A stretch of DNA of 50,851 bases. It comes from a virus. Shown here in pieces: positions 7,827 through 15,803 of the stretch (positions are counted from its first letter, which is position 1; each line of letters begins with the position of its first letter). The position numbers were made by a program, and so were the translations under genes. The stretch covers positions 1 to 50,851 of the IMG/VR virus record IMGVR_UViG_3300021171_000016. One strand, given 5' to 3'. Below the pieces are notes generated by a model. That model saw only the letters and a program-made list of their open reading frames with translations. It did no database searches and was not told the origin of the DNA.

Positions 7827-8292
7827 GCAACTCCTTCAACATTCGATCTATATCTTCGTCGGTGAGGTCGGAGGCGCGGGCGTCGAGAATGGCGACCTTC
7901 TTCGCTTTGTCCAGGCCGAGCAGGCAGCGTCGTGACTTAATCACCTTCAGTAATAGTTCGCCAGCGTCCTTGGTCTCGCCCTGATTGGTTAGCTCTTCGC
8001 ATATATCCTCCAGGCCATCGAGCTTTTGTAGTTCGCGTTGGATCGCTTGCTCCGTGGTGAATGAAGCAGTTGCTTTCCACTGTCGCTGTAAAGCTTCGAT
8101 GTCGTCTTTGATTGTTTCAAGACTGCAACCGAACTCCGGGTGCTCGTCGTTCCACACGGCAAGAATCTTCGCAAAGGTATAGCCTTTGAGCAGCCACGAC
8201 GAAACCATCTGACGCCGGAACAATCGCTTGTTGCGGATCAGTGCTCTGTGTCCTTGTGGCTTGGTTATAAACTCTACAACATCCTCGTCCAT
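7777..8292 (-). CDS. terS: Terminase small subunit
   Basis: A 171-residue protein directly upstream of and overlapping TerL by 50 bases. The N-terminal half has a helix-turn-helix-like segment (W-L-L-K-G-Y-T-F-A-K-I-L-A-V-W), expected of a packaging-site recogniser, followed by a long helical region. I place the start at ATG 8292 rather than the upstream TTG at 8337, because the TTG falls inside the likely -35 box. No good ribosome binding site precedes the ATG, and the predicted transcript leader is only about 9 bases. Confidence 0.8.
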   Translation of the reverse strand: MDEDVVEFITKPQGHRALIRNKRLFRRQMVSSWLLKGYTFAKILAVWNDEHPEFGCSLETIKDDIEALQRQWKATASFTTEQAIQRELQKLDGLEDICEELTNQGETKDAGELLLKVIKSRRCLLGLDKAKKVAILDARASDLTDEDIDRMLKELHGEVEQRSDGPSGETD

Positions 8293-8307
8293 AATGTGTA
8301 CTCTATG

Positions 8308-8337
8308 ATTATTACACAAATGGTTAACCCGTGCCAA
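8308..8337 (-). promoter_or_regulatory. Probable late (leftward) promoter
   Basis: On the minus strand, TTGGCA (8337-8332), an 18-base spacer and AATAAT (8313-8308) match sigma70-type boxes at 5/6 each. The predicted start of transcription is near 8301, about 9 bases before the TerS ATG. The spacer holds the 8-bp palindrome GGTTAACC (8322-8329), a plausible operator. This would drive the whole packaging/head/tail/lysis unit. Confidence 0.45.
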
Positions 8338-8426
8338 ACTCTGCGCAAATATCGTCAGTTGGTACTTAACTTTAAAAGTGGCAGAGTTTTAGGTTTTTCG
8401 CCATCGGCGCACAACCCCCTGGTCCA

Positions 8427-8542
8427 TTGGCAACTTGGCAACTTGGCTGATAGGGAGGAATGATTGTGGTATTGTTGGCTTTAGCTGATGTTGCCAAGTT
8501 GCCAGGTGTACATGGATCAGGGGCTGGCAACATATTGGCAAC
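8427..8542. repeat. Six-copy TGGCAAC array, candidate origin or operator
   Basis: TGGCAAC occurs at 8428-8434, 8436-8442, 8525-8531 and 8536-8542, and inverted at 8490-8496 and 8498-8504. The first and middle pairs form a perfect 15-bp inverted repeat (8428-8442 with 8490-8504), each arm being two octamers in tandem. The array sits in the only large divergent intergenic region, upstream of the primase/helicase gene. That arrangement fits initiator-binding iterons of an origin; a repressor operator is the alternative. Confidence 0.6.
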
Positions 8543-8680
8543 ATCATTTTTGACCCGGATCGCACATTCGTTGCAAACAAACGAGGGTTAACTAAAGGTT
8601 AAACACACATCCCAACTCTTTGCCACGACAAAACGATTTTTACCAAAGGGTCGATTTCGCTTGGCTCTGTTTTTGCCGAC
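8543..8680. other. Rest of divergent intergenic region, AT-richer
   Basis: No gene seen. It contains two GGTTAA elements (near 8586 and 8597) spaced about 11 bases apart and is richer in A and T than its surroundings, as expected for an unwinding element or rightward promoter. I could not pick a convincing -35/-10 pair; a weak TTGCAA...TAAAGG lies near 8570-8597. Confidence 0.3.
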
Positions 8681-8923
8681 GTGTACGGTCATTACATGGA
8701 CGGACGAAATTCCAAAATCGGACCACACGGCCTACCTGGAATTACTGCAGGCACGATGCCAACGGTCACACTCACACAGGAGTGGCCCGTCCAGATTGAT
8801 TACGTCGAACAATACTATCAGGTCCATGTTAGTAGTGTGGACGTGGCCGAATACTTCGCCGACGCCTACCGCGAATTGGAACAACACCTCATCGACCGCA
8901 TTCGTCGCGGTTACACCCTCTAA
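8681..8923 (+). CDS. Small early protein, unknown
   Basis: First gene of the rightward unit, up to 80 residues. The start is uncertain: GTG at 8681, ATG at 8696 or ATG at 8756, none with a clear ribosome binding site. The C-terminal half looks like a real helix (Y-F-A-D-A-Y-R-E-L-E-Q-H-L-I-D-R-I-R-R-G). No family recognised. It ends 18 bases before the primase/helicase gene. Confidence 0.5.
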   Translation: MYGHYMDGRNSKIGPHGLPGITAGTMPTVTLTQEWPVQIDYVEQYYQVHVSSVDVAEYFADAYRELEQHLIDRIRRGYTL

Positions 8924-8941
8924 AATTTCCCTCCTTCCTAT

Positions 8942-10984
8942 ATGGCCTCATTCCTACAAATCGCGTCGGAAGCGTGTGCCCGTGGCCTGAAGGTGATTCC
9001 ACTTTCGCCAGGGCAGAAAAAGCCATTCCTCCCTGATTGGACGAAGCTCTCAAGCAACGACCCAGCACAAATCAAGCAATGGTCCGAACTCTATCCTACA
9101 GCCAACGTGGGGGCAGTGTGCAGCTATGAAAACGGAAACTGGATTCTCGACGTTGACGACTTCAATTGGTTCTTTGAAGCGTGGCCCTTTGAAAAGCTTC
9201 CACAAACATTTACCGTCCGTACTGGTTCAGGCGGTTTGCAGTTTCATTTTAGACACGGCGACAGTTCACGCACTCTGCGAAATTGTTCACTTAAGAACCC
9301 ATCCTATGTGGAGGGCTCACCTGACAAGTCTATCAAAGCAAGCTTTCTGGACGTGCTCATACAGGATCGCCAGGGCGTATTACCTGGGTCGCTTCATCCT
9401 AACGGCAATCTATACAAATCTCTCAACGACCTCCCGCTCGCCGAAATAGACCCCAAGCACCTCGAATGGCTGAAGGGGTTATGGGTCGCGGGGAAGTCGG
9501 TCGCCTGGAAAGCGATGTTGAACCCGCTCAAGCCGGGTGTGGACATCGAAGAAAAACTGAGGCTGGCAGGGCTGAAGTTTACGACCGTCAAAATGGGCGA
9601 CAAGGTCTTCTTCAATTACCACGCCTTGATGGGAAAATGTTTAATCAGAGGAGCGTCACATGCGCAAGCCGGGGAGCGTCCCAACGACCGCCAGTCAGCT
9701 TTTGTTTATGACACCAAAACAAATGAAATCTATCATTACTGCTTCTCAGCGGGATGTTCTGAAGTCCCTGGAAAGACAAAGGTTGCTCTTGAAGCGATTG
9801 GGCTTAAGCTCGCAGACCTTGTGGTCGAGCGTCGAAATAATCCGAGCACGGAAGTAAGAGGGCTGATTGTGAAACGAGGTAGCGATGTCACACCTGCACA
9901 CTTGCGCTTTCTGTGGGAACCGTATCTCGCTCATGGAAAGCTTGTCCATTTCGGAGGCCATTCGGGCCAAGGAAAATCACCAGTTACGATTGACCTCATT
10001 GCTCGCGTTACCAGCGGCCTGTCCTGGCCCGATGGGCAGCCCAACATTATCGGACCACGAAATGTTGTCCTGCTTAACGTCGAAGACGCTTTGGAAGATA
10101 CCATCATTCCACGACTCACACTGTGTGGTGCTGATCTGTCGCGATTCTATTATGTCGAGGGCACGGAATGCAACAAGGGCGACAAGCACGAAGAGATGAT
10201 GTTCACCTTTCAGCAGGATTGGCTCCTGCTGGAGGTGTTGATCCGCGAGCTTAACCCGGCATTGGTCATCATCGACCCTATCACCAACTACCTGGGCCGC
10301 GTGGACATGAACAAGGAAGGCGAGGTTCGCGGCCTGCTCACGCCCATCGCCAAGCTGGCACGCGAGCTAGATTTCGTGCCCATCACGGTAGGCCACTTCA
10401 ACCGCCGTGAGAAAGGGACTAACCCGCTGCAGCGCATGATGGGAGCCGCAGCTTTCGCCGGGATTGCCCGAGGGGTGTACGTCTTTGGCCCTGACCCGGA
10501 CAGCGAGAGCGAGCACGCCCATGTGATGGCGACAGCACGCGGAGCAGTCGGCATGGGTGACGCCCTAAAATATCACACCGAACTCAAGGACTTTGTTTAC
10601 CAGGAGCAGACATCGAAGATTGTGGTGGTTGGCTGGGACGGCGTGAGCTATTCATCGGCAGAAGATACGGTAGACCCACAATCCAAGGGTGATAAGAGCG
10701 ACTTCCTTGCAGCCGCCGATGTGCTCAAGTCATTGCTCAATACAGGCCGTCAGTCGGCAGCCGAGTGCGGACGCTACCTGAAGGCGGCTGGCTATGAGAT
10801 TCAAACGGGCGAGGACAGCAAAGGCATCAACGCCGGACGCCTGCGCAAGAAGATAGGAGCGAAAACGAAGAAGGACGGCAAAGTACACTTCTGGTTCTTG
10901 CCTGATCACGATCACAACACCACGCCCGAACAACCGAACCTACAACCAGTCGTTGAAACGAAAGAAGAGGAGGCACCATTTTGA
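8942..10984 (+). CDS. Bifunctional primase-polymerase / AAA helicase
   Basis: A 680-residue replication protein. Residues about 1-190 are a Prim-Pol (archaeo-eukaryotic primase) domain with catalytic L-D-V-D-D (69-73) and T-G-S-G-G-L-Q-F-H-F (94-103). Residues about 310-560 are a RecA-like AAA domain with Walker A G-G-H-S-G-Q-G-K-S (near 338-346), an L-L-N-V-E-D box, Walker B-type V-I-I-D-P-I-T-N and a V-G-H-F-N-R sensor, as in RepA/AAA_25 helicases. Together they would prime and unwind at the origin. The repeat array upstream supports an initiator role. No clear ribosome binding site precedes the ATG. Its TGA overlaps the next start. Confidence 0.9.
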   Translation: MASFLQIASEACARGLKVIPLSPGQKKPFLPDWTKLSSNDPAQIKQWSELYPTANVGAVCSYENGNWILDVDDFNWFFEAWPFEKLPQTFTVRTGSGGLQFHFRHGDSSRTLRNCSLKNPSYVEGSPDKSIKASFLDVLIQDRQGVLPGSLHPNGNLYKSLNDLPLAEIDPKHLEWLKGLWVAGKSVAWKAMLNPLKPGVDIEEKLRLAGLKFTTVKMGDKVFFNYHALMGKCLIRGASHAQAGERPNDRQSAFVYDTKTNEIYHYCFSAGCSEVPGKTKVALEAIGLKLADLVVERRNNPSTEVRGLIVKRGSDVTPAHLRFLWEPYLAHGKLVHFGGHSGQGKSPVTIDLIARVTSGLSWPDGQPNIIGPRNVVLLNVEDALEDTIIPRLTLCGADLSRFYYVEGTECNKGDKHEEMMFTFQQDWLLLEVLIRELNPALVIIDPITNYLGRVDMNKEGEVRGLLTPIAKLARELDFVPITVGHFNRREKGTNPLQRMMGAAAFAGIARGVYVFGPDPDSESEHAHVMATARGAVGMGDALKYHTELKDFVYQEQTSKIVVVGWDGVSYSSAEDTVDPQSKGDKSDFLAAADVLKSLLNTGRQSAAECGRYLKAAGYEIQTGEDSKGINAGRLRKKIGAKTKKDGKVHFWFLPDHDHNTTPEQPNLQPVVETKEEEAPF

Positions 10985-11163
10985 GCATTCCCGAAAAAGT
11001 ACGCTGCTCGATTAACCGCAAGTGGTTTGTAGACACGTACTGCAACCCCGCCGACAAGGGCACCGAAGTCTATAGCTGGTGCGAGGACCCGATACACGGC
11101 AAGCCCGTTGCCTTGCTTTCGGCTAAACACGAAGCCGAGCATGACCGGAGGCATCATCAATGA
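10981..11163 (+). CDS. Small Cys-containing protein with TTG start
   Basis: A 60-residue protein. The start is TTG at 10981, overlapping the primase/helicase stop (TTTTGAG) and preceded by AAGAGGAGG. It has three cysteines and several His residues near the C-terminus, which could bind a metal, but no family is recognised. Its end overlaps the methylase start. The same TTTTGAG start layout recurs at 12121. Confidence 0.6.
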   Translation: MSIPEKVRCSINRKWFVDTYCNPADKGTEVYSWCEDPIHGKPVALLSAKHEAEHDRRHHQ

Positions 11164-11945
11164 AGTACCTGGGCAGCAAGGCAAAGATCGCCGACGAGAT
11201 TCTCCCTATCATCCTCGCCAATCGTAAGCCCTGGCAGTTGTATGTTGAGCCGTTCGTCGGCGGAGCGAATACGCTCATCCGCGTGACTGGCAACCGCTTG
11301 GCATCGGACAAGAACCCGTTCCTTATAGCGCTGTTGATTGCGTTGCGCGACGGCTGGGAACCGCCTGCCGTGGTCACCGAAGGAGAGTACAAGGCAGCTA
11401 TGGTGAAATCAAAAAGCTACGACCGCTTGCGCTGGACGCCGGAACAACTTAACACCGAGATTGCTCGTATTGGCTACATCGGCCTCGCGTGCAGCTTCGG
11501 CGCAAAGTTCTTCGGCGGTATTGCACGCAAGGCGAAACGGACAACACGCCGCGAGACAGATGTAATCGAGTTCGATTCGCGGCAGGCGTTCATGGATCAC
11601 GCGCCCGCGTTGCAAGGTGTGGAGTTCCGTTGTGGCAGCTTCATGTCGCTTGAGGTGCCGGGTAGTTCCATCGTCTATTGTGATCCACCTTACGAGGCGA
11701 CCACAGGCTATAACTATTCCATCGGCAACTTCAGCGAGTTCTGGGCGTGGTGCGATGGTCTTGTCGAACGTGGCTGCGAGGTGTTCGTCTCCGGGTATCA
11801 CCTCGAACGCCGCTGGCGTGCCGTATGGCAGCGTGTGGTGACAACCAACGTCGCCATCGCGGACGGCTTGAAGAAGCTGGCAACCGAACGCACCGAGCTG
11901 CTGATGCAGCGGGAGGATCAATGGCAAGCTGGCTTCGCGGGCTGA
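11160..11945 (+). CDS. DNA adenine methylase (D12 class)
   Basis: A 261-residue enzyme that methylates adenine N6 using SAM. Motif I is V-E-P-F-V-G-G-A-N (29-37), S-D-K-N-P sits at 49-53 as in Dam, and the catalytic D-P-P-Y is at 175-178. The order (FxG first, DPPY later) is the Dam/D12 class. No partner restriction gene lies nearby, so it is an orphan methylase, probably shielding phage DNA or marking replication. The target sequence is not predictable here. Confidence 0.9.
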   Translation: MKYLGSKAKIADEILPIILANRKPWQLYVEPFVGGANTLIRVTGNRLASDKNPFLIALLIALRDGWEPPAVVTEGEYKAAMVKSKSYDRLRWTPEQLNTEIARIGYIGLACSFGAKFFGGIARKAKRTTRRETDVIEFDSRQAFMDHAPALQGVEFRCGSFMSLEVPGSSIVYCDPPYEATTGYNYSIGNFSEFWAWCDGLVERGCEVFVSGYHLERRWRAVWQRVVTTNVAIADGLKKLATERTELLMQREDQWQAGFAG

Positions 11946-12124
11946 CACAAGCGCAGATTGACCGTGCCGTCGTCCTGCGATGGCGTGACCGGATACCAGC
12001 AGCCGAGGTGCTGCGCATCGTGCTCGACATTGAGACGCTCGTCGTCGAAGACATCGACCACGTAGAGTATGTGACGGATTGGCCAGGGTCGAAGATGCCA
12101 AACCTAGAGGAGTATGACTTTTGA
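11921..12124 (+). CDS. Small protein, unknown
   Basis: A 67-residue ORF starting at ATG 11921 within the methylase 3' end, with GGGAGG 4 bases upstream. The first half is basic and helical (L-T-Q-A-Q-I-D-R-A-V-V-L-R-W-R), the second acidic. The overlap by 25 bases suggests coupling to the methylase. Family not recognised. Confidence 0.6.
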   Translation: MASWLRGLTQAQIDRAVVLRWRDRIPAAEVLRIVLDIETLVVEDIDHVEYVTDWPGSKMPNLEEYDF

Positions 12125-12285
12125 GTGACACCTGTTATGAGACACGCGTAATGGACGCTTGGATACAGGACAACAAAAACAACCACAAAGTAATCGTGTG
12201 GTTGATGGCTCACGAACCGCCGAAGACCTGGATGGGCACGCGGTTAGAGTGGGCATTTTGTCAGATCGTTGCGCCACGCCTCTGA
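12121..12285 (+). CDS. Small Trp-rich protein with TTG start
   Basis: A 54-residue ORF that starts with TTG at 12121 overlapping the previous stop (TTTTGAG), with GAGGAG upstream. Five tryptophans lie in 54 residues (A-W-I, V-W-L, T-W-M, E-W-A and similar), unusual for a chance ORF of this size only in part. Function unknown. An inverted repeat (12256-12290) spans its stop. Confidence 0.45.
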   Translation: MSDTCYETRVMDAWIQDNKNNHKVIVWLMAHEPPKTWMGTRLEWAFCQIVAPRL

Positions 12286-12290
12286 CAAAA
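12256..12290. repeat. Perfect 10-bp inverted repeat at gene end
   Basis: TTTTGTCAGA (12256-12265) and TCTGACAAAA (12281-12290) are exact complements with a 15-base GC-rich loop. It covers the stop codon at 12283-12285. The flanking A and T runs would suit a bidirectional terminator; an operator is the alternative. The ~80 bases that follow up to 12373 hold nothing else I can support. Confidence 0.45.
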
Positions 12291-12373
12291 ATTCCTGAGC
12301 ACAACGTCCCTTCGGTGATACGGCGATTTTTTATTGCTAGTCGTGTATGGTGAAAGGGTGAGGGAAAAAATGA

Positions 12374-12565
12374 ATGCAATTATGGCAAGAAGTCCGCGAC
12401 GAGTTTCGCAAACAATGTGAAACCGACTTATTCTTACTGAGACGTTATCGTGAAAAGATGTCTAACAGCATTGTGCAAGCTTGGAAGGACGGCGTCTATT
12501 TTGATGTCAGCGAGTTTGACCGTGCAATGGCTCGCATGATCTTGGAGGTTAGTCCAATAGTATGA
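12374..12565 (+). CDS. Small helical protein, unknown
   Basis: A 63-residue charged, probably all-helical protein. ATG at 12374 with GAGGGA upstream. The stop overlaps the start of the next small gene (ATGA). Not recognised. Confidence 0.6.
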   Translation: MQLWQEVRDEFRKQCETDLFLLRRYREKMSNSIVQAWKDGVYFDVSEFDRAMARMILEVSPIV

Positions 12566-12726
12566 AAGTCACTATTACAACCCGCGACGATAGAGTATTT
12601 GACCTCAATGCTGCTTGTGACCGTGCGACCGTGCTCACTGAGATTCGTAAGGTTTGGGGATTTTGGACAGCCGACAAGAAGACGTTCTTTCCGTGGCACG
12701 CGATAAAGAGTATATCCTTTGATTGA
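12562..12726 (+). CDS. Small beta-type protein before helicase
   Basis: A 54-residue ORF, ATG overlapping the previous stop, ending inside the helicase start (TTTGATTGA). The pattern T-I-T-T-R-D-D-R-V-F-D and F-F-P-W-H-A-I-K-S-I reads as a compact beta-sheet protein; small proteins ending in an 'I-x-x-I-x-F' strand are frequent in phage replication blocks. The function is not known. Confidence 0.55.
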   Translation: MKVTITTRDDRVFDLNAACDRATVLTEIRKVWGFWTADKKTFFPWHAIKSISFD

Positions 12727-14257
12727 AGTCAATCCAACCCGATTCAAACTGGAGCCTTGGAACCATCAGCTTCAGGGCGTGCGCGACCTCGTCAACCATC
12801 CCATCTTCGCTTTGTGGTGGGAGATGCGCCTGGGCAAGACAGGCACCGTGATTAACGCGGCCTGCGTGTTGCACGAAGCCGAGTTGCTTGACACGCTCGT
12901 CATTGCTTGCCCTGCCCAAGTCAAAGATGTGTGGTTGGATCGCGAGTTGGGTGAGATAAATAAACATTGTTATGTTCCGTTTTCCGTCCTAAATTATGAC
13001 GTTGGTAAGGAAGAGTTCATCGAACTCTTCGTAGACAGTCTTGCTGGCTTGAAGTTCATTGTAACCAGCGTAGAGTTCCTGCGCCAGACCAACGCCCAGG
13101 AAAAATTCGAGAAGGCCGTTCGTTTACACAAGGCGGTCACGGGCCTCAAGTGGATGTTCGTACTCGACGAAGCCTCAGTGGTTGCCAACTACAAAGCCTT
13201 GCAGACGCGGGCCTGTGAGTTGCTGCGCGAGGATGCGCCTCGTGTGGTGCTGCTGGATGGCACGCCCGTGGGCAATTCCAACACCGACCTATACAGCAAG
13301 TTCCATATGTTGGCTCCGTGGATTCTCGGCTATGATAACTACTTTCACTTTCGCGCTGTGCATTGCAAACTGGAAAATCAGATTATATGGACGAAGGCTA
13401 AGGGCAAAGCTGCTGTCAAGAAGCTTGTGTCCAAGGTGTGCGGGTTTCAAAAACTAGACATCATCACCCGCAAAGGCGCTCCGTACTGCTCGCGGCTGGA
13501 GCAGAAGGATTGCCTGGACATGCCAGAAAAGATTCCCGAGTTTCTTACCGTCAACCTTTCCGCTAAAACATGGAAGGTCTACTGCCAGATGCGCGACACC
13601 ATGATTGCCGACCTTGACAGCGGTCGGCTCGCGGTGCAGCACGCGGCCAGCAAGTCACTACGCCTCGCGCAAATCTGCGCGGGGTTCCTGGGAGGGTTCA
13701 CCAATGATCTTACCGAAGAGACCGAGGTTCGTGAGTTGTCTGACGAAAGCACTAAAGCAATTGTGGAATGGATCGCCGCGAGACGCCTGGAACGACCTGA
13801 CTTCAAGGCTGTTATTTATTGCCGATGGCGACCCGAGATTACTCGGCTTATTGGATTGCTTGCAGGAGTGGTTCCCACAGCCTACAAGTATGGAGGGAAT
13901 GAGTTCGGTTTGGAATGGTTCCACCCAGATACACAGCATACGACCGGAGCATTACTGGTTGCTCAGCCTCAAGCAACTCGCTACGGATACAACTTCAGTC
14001 GAGCTGACACTGTCGTTTACTTGTCCTCGGACTACGACCGAGTCACCCGCAGTCAAAGCTTGGAGAGAGTTCAGGCCAGCAAGGAGCAGCTTGCAAGAAT
14101 TGGGATTCAGCGGCAACACATCCTCGTTTTAGAGGTCCTGGTGTGCGGCCCGAAGGGCGAGCACACCATCACCTGGGACATTAAGCGGTCCATCGACACC
14201 AAGGAGACGGTTGCTAACCGTACAGTGGCGCAGTGGAAGCGGGCATTGGAGGAATGA
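12719..14257 (+). CDS. SNF2-type DEAD/DEAH helicase
   Basis: A 512-residue superfamily 2 helicase. Motif I is M-R-L-G-K-T-G (37-43), motif II is L-D-E-A (148-151), motif III is L-L-D-G-T-P-V-G-N (177-185), and the C-terminal RecA lobe ends with an R-S-Q-S-L-E-R-V-Q motif VI. SNF2-like helicases are common in siphophage replication modules and act as DNA translocases in replication or recombination. The start must be TTG at 12719, because the first internal ATG lies within motif I. The stop is followed directly by another ATG. Confidence 0.85.
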   Translation: MIEVNPTRFKLEPWNHQLQGVRDLVNHPIFALWWEMRLGKTGTVINAACVLHEAELLDTLVIACPAQVKDVWLDRELGEINKHCYVPFSVLNYDVGKEEFIELFVDSLAGLKFIVTSVEFLRQTNAQEKFEKAVRLHKAVTGLKWMFVLDEASVVANYKALQTRACELLREDAPRVVLLDGTPVGNSNTDLYSKFHMLAPWILGYDNYFHFRAVHCKLENQIIWTKAKGKAAVKKLVSKVCGFQKLDIITRKGAPYCSRLEQKDCLDMPEKIPEFLTVNLSAKTWKVYCQMRDTMIADLDSGRLAVQHAASKSLRLAQICAGFLGGFTNDLTEETEVRELSDESTKAIVEWIAARRLERPDFKAVIYCRWRPEITRLIGLLAGVVPTAYKYGGNEFGLEWFHPDTQHTTGALLVAQPQATRYGYNFSRADTVVYLSSDYDRVTRSQSLERVQASKEQLARIGIQRQHILVLEVLVCGPKGEHTITWDIKRSIDTKETVANRTVAQWKRALEE

Positions 14258-14419
14258 ATGTTTGTAGACCAGCTTCGTAAGTACGAGATTGTGCAAGATA
14301 AAAAGTACTGGCTGTTTCGCAAGACGCGACCAACGTGCTTCGGCGACAACAGACACCGACCGCGTAATCTATCAACCAGTCGACTACTACCAACGAGAAA
14401 GACGGTGACGCTTGGCTAA
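14258..14419 (+). CDS. Small basic protein, unknown
   Basis: A 53-residue ORF beginning one base after the helicase stop with GGAGG 5 bases upstream. The first 25 residues look structured (Y-E-I-V-Q-D-K-K-Y-W-L-F-R-K); the rest is Arg/Thr-rich and may be disordered. Overlaps the next gene by 8 bases. The good binding site is the main support. Confidence 0.5.
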   Translation: MFVDQLRKYEIVQDKKYWLFRKTRPTCFGDNRHRPRNLSTSRLLPTRKTVTLG

Positions 14420-15005
14420 GGCGCAGAAGTGGTCGTTCTTAAAAGGCCTGTATCCGAAGCTGGGCATCGACCCCGACCAGCGGGCAATCTATCAGGCGTT
14501 CTGGGATTCGCCAGCCGACGCCCTGGTGACGTACTCGATTGAGAAAGTCGAGCACAGTGGCAAGGACGACGCCCTGCGCGTCAAGGACATGGACAACGAG
14601 AACCTATGCGAGCGCTATAACAAGGCCCGCATCCTGAAGGATAAGTTCGACGCCGTCTCCAGCATCTTGGATGGCGAAATCCAGGCGATGACCCGGCTCT
14701 TCGTGGAGCGCTTCGAAGACGACGGGGTCACGTCCTGTACGTTCGACAGTGGGATTTCCATCGGCACCAGCGAGGAGCCATACCCACAGGTCAAGGATAA
14801 AGTGAAGTTTCTTGCATGGATACACGAGAAAGGGTTGGCGGGTCTCCTCACGCTGAACCCGCAGACGATGGCCTCCCTGGTCAAAGATCGTCTGATAGGT
14901 AAGGTAAACGAACCACTGCCGCCAGGGGTGGAGGTATTTATGAAACCTAAACTAACCAGACGAGGCGGGGGGAAAGAGACCGCCGAAGGAGAAGATAATG
15001 GTTGA
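14412..15005 (+). CDS. Replication-block protein, unknown
   Basis: A 197-residue protein starting at TTG 14412. The middle is helical (E-R-Y-N-K-A-R-I-L-K-D-K-F-D-A-V) and the C-terminus has L-P-P-G-V-E-V-F followed by a basic tail. The layout resembles small phage proteins that accompany ssDNA-binding or recombination proteins, and it overlaps the next gene by 8 bases. No specific family can be claimed. Confidence 0.65.
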   Translation: MAKAQKWSFLKGLYPKLGIDPDQRAIYQAFWDSPADALVTYSIEKVEHSGKDDALRVKDMDNENLCERYNKARILKDKFDAVSSILDGEIQAMTRLFVERFEDDGVTSCTFDSGISIGTSEEPYPQVKDKVKFLAWIHEKGLAGLLTLNPQTMASLVKDRLIGKVNEPLPPGVEVFMKPKLTRRGGGKETAEGEDNG

Positions 15006-15774
15006 TTTCGCAGCACTGACGGTACGCCAAAACGAGCAGGCGTTGGCAAACATCCCCAAACACTTGCTGAAGTACGCAGGCCAGAAACTTGGTAGCGAGA
15101 ACGTCGAACGCGAGGACTTGCTCATCCCACGCCTGAGCATTGCGCAGAGCCTGTCGCCGGAACTGAAGAAGACGAACGAGGCCTACATTCCCGAACTGAA
15201 GCTGGGCGATGTCTTTAACACAGTAACCCACGAAATATACGGCGACGAAAGCATCGAGTTGACGGTCATCCCGCTGTCGTTCTACAAGAACTACATCACC
15301 TTTAAGAAAGGTGGAGGCGTGGAGAAGATGTACGATCACAAGAGCCAAGTGCCTCCGGCTGATCTTCAATTCACCGAGAACGCGGCTAAGGAATCGGTGA
15401 AGCCGCTCTGCACGGAGTTCAGAAACTTCCTGATATTAAAGCTGTCCGAGAACGCACGGCCCGCGATGATGTGCGTCAGCTTCAAGTCGTCGGGAACGAA
15501 ACAGGCAAAGCAGTGGAACTCCTACATCGACGCCACGAAGCTCCCGGCGTTCGCTCGCACCTATCGGCTTTCGGTCGTCGAGAAGGTGGACGGCCAGAAC
15601 AGTTGGTATCAGTTCGTGGTCACGCCAGACGTATTCGCTCCAGAAGAGTTCTTCAATGAAGCCAAAGCGTACTTCGACCAGATTACGAAGGAAGGCTTCA
15701 AGGTTGACACGAGCGGCCTGGACGAAGACGAGTCGAACGGTCAGACGATTGACCAAGAAGCTCCGGGGTTCTAA
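14998..15774 (+). CDS. Putative ssDNA-binding protein
   Basis: A 258-residue protein with a long N-terminal segment (I-P-R-L-S-I-A-Q-S-L-S-P-E) and G-D-V-F-N-T-V-T-x-E-I-Y-G followed by alternating strands (I-E-L-T-V-I-P-L-S-F-Y-K-N-Y), as in a group of phage proteins often thought to bind ssDNA through an OB-like fold. The C-terminus is acidic (D-E-D-E-S), as in many SSBs. GAAGGAG lies 5 bases before the ATG. The family is known to me only by pattern, so this role is an inference. Confidence 0.5.
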   Translation: MVDFAALTVRQNEQALANIPKHLLKYAGQKLGSENVEREDLLIPRLSIAQSLSPELKKTNEAYIPELKLGDVFNTVTHEIYGDESIELTVIPLSFYKNYITFKKGGGVEKMYDHKSQVPPADLQFTENAAKESVKPLCTEFRNFLILKLSENARPAMMCVSFKSSGTKQAKQWNSYIDATKLPAFARTYRLSVVEKVDGQNSWYQFVVTPDVFAPEEFFNEAKAYFDQITKEGFKVDTSGLDEDESNGQTIDQEAPGF

Positions 15775-15803
15775 CAGCATCTTGCGACACGTCGCGGGTA
15801 GGG

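Noticed and set aside
8661-8990. 109-codon ORF overlapping the primase start
   Set aside because: Low-complexity Thr/Ser/Trp pattern and overlap with two better frames.
12159-12353. 64-codon plus-strand ORF after the methylase block
   Set aside because: No binding site; overlaps the better-supported 54-residue ORF and an inverted repeat.
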